DNA of 64,000 nt from Dromiciops gliroides. Taxonomy: Eukaryota; Chordata; Mammalia; Microbiotheria; Microbiotheriidae. The stretch lies in NCBI RefSeq assembly GCF_019393635.1, contig NC_057863.1, positions 641,797,306-641,861,305 of the forward strand, in the 5' to 3' direction. Under the pieces are notes generated by a model. That model was not told where the DNA came from. It did not search any database and worked only from the letters and a program-made list of their open reading frames with translations. Made by a program: the position numbers and the translations under genes. Below, in pieces: positions 55,301 through 64,000 of the stretch (position 1 is its first letter; each line of letters opens with the position of its first letter).

Positions 55301-55646
55301 GGCTCTCCCTACTGACTTTTCTCACTCCAACTTTGACCTCTGAGGGCTGCTTCCCTGCCAACCCTGACCTAGACCTCTGACCCCAAGGCAAAGATTGTTT
55401 GCCTCTCCCTACCAACCACCCTGACCTCTGACCTAGATCTCCAATCTCTGACCCCTTAAGACCCAGAATAGAGACCTCTGCTTGATGATCCACCCTGCCC
55501 TCTGACCTAGACCTCTGATCTCTGACCCCTTAAGACCCAGAACAGTGACCTCTGCCTGATAACCCACGCTGATCTCTGACTTGTTTTCCCAGCTTCGACA
55601 GCTGTTGAAGAGAAGCCGGGCCCTCCCTCTGGCCTCGTCCTCGTAG
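52308..55646 (+). CDS. NFKBID: NFKBID (IkappaBNS), nuclear ankyrin-repeat NF-kappaB regulator, start unresolved
   Basis: Eleven phase-consistent exons: 52308-52408, 52622-52661, 52771-52988, 53378-53556, 53645-53750, 53830-53976, 54191-54242, 54328-54476, 54641-54757, 55035-55199 and 55593-55646 (TAG). They give about 441 residues. This atypical nuclear IkappaB binds p50 and modulates NF-kappaB target genes in lymphocytes and macrophages. The first exon encodes QTVKKLLEAQRRRQ, resembling the OCA motif of NFKBIZ and POU2AF1. A proline-rich linker follows (exons 2-4), then ankyrin repeats starting at EEGDTLLHLFAAQGLRW and including TPLLVAAAANQPLIVQDLL, GRTILHLAATYGLPGV, LTPLHAAVLSLN, KTVLHLAVQGGNLSLVQ and GNTALHMAAALPP. 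The remembered 313-residue human protein begins near exon 4. No initiator ATG was found for the long form, so 52308 is the start of the first recognised coding exon, entered with a split codon (nTG). Confidence 0.92.
55425..55572 (+). repeat. 74-base tandem duplication in the last NFKBID intron
   Basis: Two copies, starting at 55425 and 55499, share TCTGACCCCTTAAGACCCAG and flanking sequence. They are in a larger CTCTGACCT-rich stretch (55270-55580). Confidence 0.75.
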
Positions 55647-55810
55647 GACTCAAGGCACAGTACCTGGACTGATTCTTCAGTCCATGTCTGTTCAACCTCC
55701 CTGTCCCTGAGGGACAACCAAGCGTATGCTTATGTATGCAAATCTATGATAATTTATTTGGAGCCCTGTCTAATGCTCTGCCCTGCCCCCCAACCCCTGA
55801 GGAGTCTTAC

Positions 55811-55816
55811 ATTAAA
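55811..55816 (+). terminator. NFKBID: NFKBID polyadenylation signal (ATTAAA)
   Basis: ATTAAA about 165 bases after the stop codon, followed by TGTGATGT-type sequence. A second ATTAAA-like element lies near 55957. Confidence 0.5.
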
Positions 55817-56732
55817 ACTCCTGTGATGTCATGGATGGGGAAATGGGGGGGAGGGGGAGCTTCTGATGATTTCTGTGAAATCGAAAGCCCCTCTGAACTT
55901 GTTTCTGTGAAACAGATTTAGCCCCAGACCTTCCATCCAACCCACCAATCGTGCAATTAAATTTGATTCGGACCCTACATGGTTTTCTCCTGTCCTTGAG
56001 GTGGGGAATGATACAGGGGGATCCCACTACCGGAAAGAAGGCTGTGGGAATGGGAAGGGGACAGCATAGTGGTAGGGAGAGGGAAACTGAGGCACAGAGT
56101 GGAGAAGAGCCTGATGTAAGACCACACAGCCAGAAATGGCACTGAAATCCAGGGCTCCAGGTTTCCAGCCCAGGGGTCCATCCCTTGTGCTCTAGTGTGG
56201 GTTCGGGCAACCTTCAGAACGTGGGTATTCATTGTTTCTGGGCAGCTATAGCCTCTGAGAACTCAACTCCCCAGTGGTCAGAAATGCCCAGGATTCTCTG
56301 TGCCCTGAGCTGTCCCTCTCCCCCCCCTCCCCAGCCTTCCAGGACCAACTCAAATCTCTCCTCTGAGTCAGTCCACACCCAAGCCTGGGCATATCGGGGG
56401 AGGGGTGGGGGAGGAGAGAGTCTAAGCCAGAGCTAGGTACCCTCCCCTCCCTCAGCCTCTCTATGAGAAGGCTGCAATTTAGGCTGCCCTTGCTTACTGG
56501 GGCACACCGTTTTCAGGCATGCCCCCCATTCCCCCACCCCCATGTCCTCCAGGCCAAGGGAAGGGGAAGGGAATAAGCCTTGATGTAGCACCTACTGTGT
56601 GCTAGGCTTTCTGGTGCTAAGCCCTTTACAAATAACCTCTCATGAGAATTCCAATCTGTAATTCCCACTCTCCCCCCACTCCCTACGTCCACCTGGCCAC
56701 AGACTGACACAGGAGATATTGGACAGGGAAGG

Positions 56733-56738
56733 TTTATT
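56733..56738 (-). terminator. APLP1: APLP1 polyadenylation signal
   Basis: TTTATT on the plus strand (AATAAA on the minus), about 305 bases beyond the APLP1 stop codon. It leaves roughly 0.9 kb between the convergent NFKBID and APLP1 ends. Confidence 0.7.
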
Positions 56739-57043
56739 GAGTCATTAGTTTCACTGGGTCACAAAGTGGGAGACACAGGAGGCCCGGGGTGGGGTGGGGC
56801 AGCTTTTCTGCACCCAATTAACTTAGAAAATAAATTAGGGGAGGAGATGGGGCAGCCATGGGCTTAGGGAGCCTCTAAGGTCAAAGAGAAGGAGCTTCAG
56901 GGCCCCTAGGGTCAGGGGCGGGGTTCGAGGGCCCCCCAAAGACAGGAATTGGGGGCTGGGGAATCCTTCTGGGTCAGAGGGTGGGGGTGGGGTCCCCCAG
57001 AGTTAGGGTTTGGGGGCTCCAGTTAAGGACAGGCTGGGGTCAC

Positions 57044-60000
57044 TCAGGGTCGCTCCTCCAGGAACCGGTAGGTTGGGTTCTCATACCCGTGTCTCTGCAG
57101 CTCTCGGAGCTGCTGCTCCTCCAGGCTCAGCATTGGGTCCACCTGGGGCCAGGGATGAAATCAAGAGTCCTGAAACTTCTGAACTGTGGCCATCCCCAAG
57201 AAACCTAACAACCACCCTCCCACTCCCCAGTGACCTATGGACTCCTGTCCCAGTAATCGCCCAGGATCCCAGAACCCTCTGCTTCCCAGTCCCAGGGTGG
57301 GTGGGCTCACCTCCACAACCCCATGGCTGATGGCCCCATACGGCCGCCGCCTCCGGGCCACCAGCAGAGACAGGACGACCACAGCAGCCACAGCCACGGC
57401 CACAACCAGGAGCCCCGCCACAGCGCCACGTGCCACACCTGTCCCCGTACCCATTCCTGGCTCCTAGGGGAGAAAGTGGGATCACAGCCTGACCTGACCC
57501 AAACCCACTCCTTCACACTCAGTCCAATCCCAGACTCAATCCCCTCTCTCTGACTCACACTACCTCTGTCCCAAGCCATACTTACCAACTCATCTCTTTG
57601 GATCTCAGGAGAGCGGAATGGGAGGCCTCGAGGGATGGAGACATTCACCTGGGTATGGGGAGGGGGGGGGGAGGAGAAATTCAGAGGCCACCTAGGGGTT
57701 CCCTTCTTCCAGGCCCTGTCCCTTCAGAGTGACAAGCAGCTGGCCTCTGGCCCCTCTTGGACACTGGCTCCACCCTCCACCCACTCAGAACCAGGCATCC
57801 ACACCCCCTCAGGGACACTTGGCCAGGCATTGGTGGCCCCTCACCTTATGCTCTTGAAGTCGTTCAGCTCCATCTCCTTCTGTGGACCCTGCACAGAAGA
57901 AACTGTCACTTGGACCCCAGCTGGGCCCAGATCCATCCCCTTGAGCCCCTTCCCTCAGACCTCAAGAATTTTTTTTTTTAGTGAGGCAACTGAGGTTAAG
58001 TGACTTGCCCAGGGTCACACAGCTAGTAAGTGTTAAATTTCTGAGGCCGGATTTGAACTCAGCTACTCCTGACTCCAGGGCCACCACCTAGCTGCCCCAA
58101 GACCTCAAGAATTTTTAAGGCTTTAGTGAACCTCCCCCACCCCTGTATCACAGTGCTTCTGAGGGCTTGCCCAGAGAAGACTTCATAGTTTTCCAGTCAC
58201 TTACCTTTAAGAGGCATCGTTGCACCCATATCTGCCAGGGGGTGGGGAAGCAGTGAGTGATTGGGGGGGGCGGGGAAGAGAGGCAAGGGATTAGTGAATG
58301 AGACAGGAAGCATCCCTTCTGCCCACTGAGCCCCTAGCCCGGCTCCAGGCTTGGCCTCCTTCTGCCCTCCCGCTCCCATGAGTGAGGTGCCATCACCTTC
58401 TTCTGTGGCAGGTGGCAGGGGGCCGCCCCCATCCTCACTGCTGCCCCCGGGGGGAGGTGCCTCCAGCTCCCCGGGACCAAGATGCTCAGCGTGGAGCAGC
58501 TCCTCTGCAGGGGAGAATTGGCAAGAGGACCTCAAATCATCATCCCGGGAAGAGGGGTAGAGGGAGTGATGGGGGTCAGGATTTGGTGTTTGGGGATTGG
58601 TTAGGGGTGACATTTGGGGGACAAGAGCAGGAGTACCCACGGATTTGGGGTTGAAGCTCCCGGGCCAGGTGTGGGTTTTGCTCAAGCAGCCCCAGGCTTT
58701 GATTCATGCGTTCCTCAATCACCTGAAGATGGGTCTGAACCTGGAGTTTAGGAAGGAGGGGGTGTTAATGCAGAGGAGCATCAGAGGAGGAGCCCCTTGC
58801 TCTTGTTTCCCCCACCCCCCCAACCAGGAAGCTCCGTGACAGGGAGCAGGTAGGGATGAGAAAAGCAGAACAGAAGCTGAAGGTGGAGAGGGAGGTGGTG
58901 GCCAGCCCCCGAGCAGGGCTTCAGGGCCAGGACACAGGGGATGGCTAGGAAGTGGCACCCTCCCCCTCCCTACCTGGAAGCGCATCTGCTCGGCTTTCTC
59001 GGGGTCCACAGCAGCCACATGTTGATAGTGGCGGATGGTATGTCTCTGTTCCTTCTGCTCAGCCCTCAGGTACCGTTTCAGGGCCTGGAGCACCCGTTCT
59101 GCCTATGGGGGAGACCCAGGTGTCCTGCCCTACCCCCTCAGACTCAGGTATGTGGTACCCAGATTCCTCCCCGTAAGGAGACAGTGTTTCATCATCCATC
59201 ACCAGGTCCTCAGGGACCCCAAGTTAGCAGCCTCCAGCTGTGTCCCCTCAAGAACCCTGGAGTCCACCCTGGCCACCTCACCTGGGGCTCATCCCCCTGA
59301 AGAGCTGCCAGGAAGCCCTCCAGGGCTGCTCGCCGTTGATCGTTGATGAGGGCAATGACCCGGGCAGCGTGGGTCTCCACGAGGCGCTGACGTTCCCCAG
59401 ACACCTGCTCCTCTAAGGTCTGCAGGATTGACTGGAAGTGCTGTCCGGGGAGGATGGGATTTTGAGGCTATCCCCTCATTCACTGAGGGCTAATGGGGTC
59501 ACTGAGGGGTGGACACCGATGGTCATGAAAACATCTTTCATTGGCCCATGAAGCATCAATAAAGCCATCAAGGTTCACTGGGGGCTATAGCGAGAGAAGA
59601 TTCTAGTTTCTCCACCAACCAATCCAAGTGGGGCAAGGTCAGAGGGTCCTCACCTCATTTAGAGCTTGCCTGTCTGCCTTAGGTAGGTTCCTGGCTTGAC
59701 TGTCGGCCTCAGCCCATTCCCGCATGACCTGGGATAGGGGTAGTCACATCAGTCTCCCAAGACTGCCTCCCAAGATCCCCTGGCCCTCTTCCCAAAACTC
59801 CTCCCTTAGGGACTCAAGGAATCATGGAGAGGGGATTATCTTTTGGATTGCATTCTAAGATGTCACAGGATGGGAGGGGGGAACGCAGTGTTATTTCAGA
59901 GTTTGAAGTTGTCTTGAACCTTTATTGGGGAATCTATGAGATTATTGGATATTCCAGAGCATTACTGGAGGAGTCTCTGGTGTTGGTGGGAATCTCTAGG

Positions 60001-63000
60001 GCATTAGGGTTATTTTAGAAGATCTAGGGACCAGGGTTATGAGATGGTTCATGCCCCCCCCACTTTATTCACCTATCATATTATAGGGAATGCTGAGGTT
60101 ACCAGCATCTCTGGGGTTCAGAGTATTATGGAGAGAATCATGTTCTCACCTCATTGATCTGCCCCATTAAAGAAAGCACACTAGGATTTTGGGAGTAACA
60201 TTCTGGGTATCTGCTGGTTATTGAGAGAGGTCCAGGAATTATTAAGGAGGTCTGAGAGTTATTTGGGGGAGGAGTTCCTGGGCAAATGGGGATTCCCGTG
60301 GTTGGAGGGTGTGTGCGGGCTCTAGGGGCAGCGAGGGAGTCGTGCCCACCTCGTTGATTTGCCGCATCCGTCTTTCCTCCAGATCCATCTTAGCCCTTAG
60401 GAAGCCTGCATGCTCACCACCCTCACCTGGCATCCCAAAGTATACGTCCACACCGTCAGTGGGCCGGGCTGTTGGGCTCCCTGTGGGGTCCAGGATATGG
60501 GGTGTCAGAGCCTGAGAACAGCTGGACCACCACAGCCTCTCTTACTGCTGCCTAGGCCACCCTGGGGCTACCCAGACACACGTAGTGTTCTTCTGGCAGC
60601 CTGGACCCCAGAACATAGAGCCTTTTGTGGGTAGCACAGTAGCACAGCTGAGACCTTCCTCTCTAGGGCTGCTTCGTGCCAGCCTCCGTAAAGAAGCCAA
60701 GGCGTCTGGCCAGCCTGGCTCAGACTTTAGGCATCCGGGCCCCTTGGCTTGGGGCTGGGTCTCACCTTTGCCGGCCCTGGAAGGGGGCTGGGTGCTGGGG
60801 TGCTGGAATCTTCTGTCCTCACTCTCCTCTTCTTCCTCATCCTCCCCGGGGGGCTCCACATAATAGTCATCTACTGTTTGGGGAAATGGCTCCTCTTCCT
60901 CTTCCTCTTCTTCCTCCCCCCCTGGGGACTGGGGCTGGGCGGGAGCATCACTGCAAAGAGGACAAGACCCCCGATCTGGCTGCATGACACTCAGGCATCT
61001 ACGTGTCCAGTCCCTGCTTTCCAACTTCCAGGGACACAGACCTTCCAGCTCTCCACCCTCGGGGTCCCGGTCATTCAGGCTCTCCAGTTTTCCAACAATC
61101 TGCCCTTCAAACTTTCACACACCTAGCAGGCTAGCCCTCACCCTCATGGAAACCCTGGACCTCACCTGTGCGGGGTCCGGGGAGGCATGGAGGTGCCTGG
61201 GGCAGGGCAGCAGACATATTCCACACCCCGAAATCGATCTGTTCCACATGGGAGGAGCATCCCTGAGCCATGAAGAACCAGGCCCTCAGAGCGGCAAGCC
61301 TGAGGAGGAATTGATAGAGGACCTTGGGTAGTGGGGTGGGAGGTAGGTGTGTGGGGGAAAGGGAGAATAGATAGATTATTGAGTGAACTGGAATGGGGGA
61401 AATGGGAGGTTAGACATCCAGGTCTGGAGGGATTCGGGAGCTGGAAAACTAGACACTAGGCTCTGGAGGGAGATGGGGGATAGAAGCCAGGAAGCCAAGG
61501 TCCCTATGAAAATCCTGTGGTTAGAGGCCAAGATGCCCCAGTCCCTCCTCACCTCTTGGGCCTGGTGGTGCCGGTAGGCTGAGCCCTCACACTCATCCAT
61601 CCTCTCTTGATGCAGAAACTTGCATCCCTCAGGGACCAAAAGGGCCTCACTCACAAACTCACCTGCTGTAGGGGTGCGTGGAGAGAGAAATGAGCCGCGG
61701 CCGCCTCCTCCTCCCCCCCCTCCTCCCCCTCCTCCTCCTCCCTCTCCCTCCTTTCCCTTCCCTTCAAATAATCCCTGTCCTGGCCAAATCCCCTACCCTC
61801 CCCCTTCCCTTCAGGGATTCACTCAGGTGTTTTGCCTCAAACCTACTCCCTAAGTATCCCGGGCCCTGCCCCCACTTTCTTAGAGACACCTGGGGTCAAG
61901 GCCCCTCCCACTCACGCAGGCAGTGATAGGGGATCACCACGTGGTGGGGACATCTGGTCCCGCGGGCCCCTTCACACCAGCGCTCCATAGGAATGGGTCT
62001 CGAGGCCTCCTCCACGCGGCCTATCTGGAGGTCGGGGTACACCTGGGGGTGGGGGAACGGGATGGGGACTCCATGGAGGAGGAAGCTCACGGTTCTCCTC
62101 ACTCCCACCCAAATCCCCTCCCAAGGGCTTTTCCTGAATCCTAAAACCTCTGCTCGGTCCCAAAGTCCCGCATAGGATCCACCCCCAAAGGTCCCCTCCC
62201 ACAGAGGCCCAGGCCATTCTAAGCCCCTCCCCTTCAGACCCCCCCCCGGCCCGGCCCGGCCCCCTCAGGCCCCGCCCACCTGTCTGCAATAGGCCAGCAC
62301 GTGCTGCGGGTCTCGGAGGCAGCGGCGTGAGTGCTGAAGGTCAGGTTCCCAGCGGCCTGTGCGCAAGTCTCTGTGTAGGGTCAGGCGCCCGCAGAACCCA
62401 GCCACCTGGGGGACCCCCGCCATCTGAAAAGGGCAGGAACCGTGAGAGCTAAGCACGAGCGTCGGGGCTGCAGGATCCAGGCCACAGCCCCGCCCCCCTC
62501 AGGAACCCAGGAGTCCCGAGCCCGACATCAGGGATATCAGGCATCCAGACCCCCAGACCCCGCCACTCTCGGGGACCCAGGCATCCGGACCCCATCGCTA
62601 GTCCCCTCTCAGAGATCCAGGCCCCAGCCCCTGCTGCGGTACAGATGGCGTTGCCAAGGCAACTGCTCCGGAGGGGATGGGGGGGTCGCCATGGAGACTG
62701 GGTCCCAGGTGAATCGCCTGGCATCACCGACTGGTTACCGCGGAGACCGACCCTCCTTCCCGCTGCCGCACCCCCATCCTCTCTGGTCCGTGGGGGTGGG
62801 GTGGGAGTGGGCGGCATAGGCAGGGGTCTTGTCCACTCCACCCCGTGACCCTGATGTTTGGGTCCCGTAGGCCACGATGCAAAGACCCAAGAGTCTAGGC
62901 CTCCAGTCCCTACCCCACAAGGGCCTAAACGTCCTGATCCTACAACCCTTACCCCCCTCAGGCACTCATGCGTTTTTATCCTCACCAATCCTCTCCTCTC

Positions 63001-63366
63001 AAAGACCAGGGTCCCGCTGTCTCGGGACCGCAGGTGTCAGGGTCCCAGCCCGCCCATCTCTTCCTAGACCCAGGCGTCCAGGCCCCCAACCCATTCAGAG
63101 CCCCACCCCCCCCCCATTTCAGCCGCAGGTCCTGGGGACTGCAGAGCGAGATTCGGGGTGGGGTGGGATGTAAAAGGCTGGGGGCTCTGCGCGTCTGGGT
63201 CCCCCACCTCACCCGCAGACGGGGGCGTGGGTCTCACCTCTCCGGGGCTAGGCGTCCCCCTGGATGAGCTCCCGAGTGCTGGCAGCAGCAGTAGCAGCAG
63301 CGGCAGCGGCAGCGGCGAACCGAGGCGGCGGCCGAGCCCATGGGCCGCGGGCTTCGCTGACCCCAT
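57044..63366 (-). CDS. APLP1: APLP1, amyloid precursor-like protein 1
   Basis: Seventeen exons join in phase to 639 residues (human 650): 63238-63366, 62280-62423, 61916-62042, 61553-61665, 61166-61299, 60766-60950, 60350-60480, 59654-59728, 59282-59440, 58974-59102, 58641-58740, 58397-58504, 58205-58231, 57845-57888, 57586-57648, 57311-57463 and 57044-57142. It is a neuronal type I membrane protein processed by secretases. Visible: signal peptide ([14 protein letters not shown]), E1 growth-factor-like domain ([18 protein letters not shown]), copper-binding subdomain ([19 protein letters not shown]), an acidic stretch with nine glutamates in a row, the E2 helical domain (DVYFGMPGE ... [20 protein letters not shown]), a Val-rich membrane helix, and the cytoplasmic tail with [12 protein letters not shown], the NPxY adaptor site. 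No Kunitz domain is present, as in APLP1 generally. Confidence 0.96.
57981..58097 (-). mobile_element. WSINE-like SINE with target-site duplication in an APLP1 intron
   Basis: Reverse copy with an internal deletion before CCACCTAGCTGCCCC; flanks AGACCTCAAGAATTTTT occur on both sides. Confidence 0.85.
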
Positions 63367-63680
63367 GTCCGGGCCGGGGCCGGGCCCGAGCCCCGTCTCT
63401 GTCTCCCCTGCCTGGCCCTGCAGCGAGCCCTGGCCCGCGATCTCTTTCCTTCTGGCTCGGCTGAGCTCGCCCTACCCTTCCCCCAGTCCTTGGTTGGTCG
63501 CCTCCTTTCAGTCCGCCAGCCCCCTCCCCCGGGTTTCCCCGCCCTGGGCCCGCCGGTGACAGGAGCTCCCAGCACCGCGCCGCCTCCTCCTGCTGCCGCC
63601 CCCCCAGCCCCGGCTGCGCCGGCGCCGCCAGCCCCGCCCCGGCCCCGCCTCCCCGGCCGGGACAATAGCGCGGGTGAGAG
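63180..63680 (-). promoter_or_regulatory. APLP1: APLP1 CpG-island promoter region
   Basis: The sequence around and upstream of the first APLP1 exon is strongly GC- and CpG-rich, with CGGCG and GCCGCC runs (63280-63320, 63575-63660). No TATA box was seen. The start site cannot be placed from sequence. Confidence 0.5.
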
Positions 63681-64000
63681 TGCTTGCCCTACTCAACGCT
63701 CTGGGCCTGAAACCTCCTCCTAGATCTTTCGGAGACCCGCAGTGCCCAGGCGATCTAAGGCAATGATGTTCCCAGGCCCTCGACCTTCCGGGCTGACACT
63801 GCCCTCAGAGCCCCGGGTATCCTGCCTCCACATCACGGCATCTCCTCCACTTCCCCACCCCACCGTGGGCTGCCTCCGTAGCCGAAGGTGGAGAAATAAA
63901 GGAAGCTTCCTGTATTGGGACTATTTCAGCTAATTTCCCCCTGGCCCTGGAAGGTTCACAAGACCCGGGCCGAAGGGATATATATGTCCGTGGACAAAGT

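Overview
The window is vertebrate nuclear DNA, almost certainly from a marsupial. Coding sequence is split into many short exons with GT/AG junctions. The intergenic and intronic DNA carries at least 28 copies of tRNA-derived, poly-A-tailed SINEs of the type abundant in marsupials (WSINE/MAR1-like), MIR/Ther-1 fragments, and long GA/CT microsatellites. No bacterial, viral or CRISPR-type features were seen. Exons were built by hand from the reading frame, splice sites and codon phase. No database was searched, so gene names rest on remembered mammalian protein sequences.

Layout, left to right. (1) 4152-23990, minus strand: a large secreted FCGBP-like gene. There are fifteen coding exons whose phases agree throughout, giving 2845 codons without a stop: a signal peptide, one IgGFc-binding N-terminal domain, five VWD-C8-TIL assemblies and one extra TIL module. 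The 3' end lies beyond the left edge. (2) 30866-34400, minus: LRFN3, a neuronal LRR-Ig-FN3 adhesion protein, with a CpG-island promoter. (3) 41622-43712, plus: TYROBP (DAP12). (4) 44087-48060, minus: HCST (DAP10), convergent with TYROBP. (5) about 50245-55816, plus: NFKBID (IkappaBNS), a nuclear ankyrin-repeat regulator of NF-kappaB, here with an OCA-like N-terminal extension. (6) 56733-63366, minus: APLP1, an amyloid-precursor-like membrane protein, with all 17 coding exons found.

The order LRFN3-TYROBP-HCST-NFKBID-APLP1, with these orientations, is as I remember it for human 19q13.12 and mouse chromosome 7, so this half of the window is a conserved therian block. TYROBP and HCST are the two short signalling adaptors of NK and myeloid receptors (ITAM to Syk/ZAP70; YxxM to PI3K/Grb2). 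NFKBID acts in the same immune cells, downstream on NF-kappaB target genes.

The unusual element is the FCGBP-like gene beside LRFN3. As I remember it, human and mouse FCGBP lie elsewhere on the same chromosomes. This gene lacks the GDPH self-cleavage motif in all five VWD domains. It carries an in-frame 16-residue-period Thr/Gly/Ala/Lys array inside its first VWD domain and a second repetitive linker before it. It also has an additional two-exon TIL module. It looks like a divergent mucus or adhesion-type paralogue and is the best candidate here for something not yet described.
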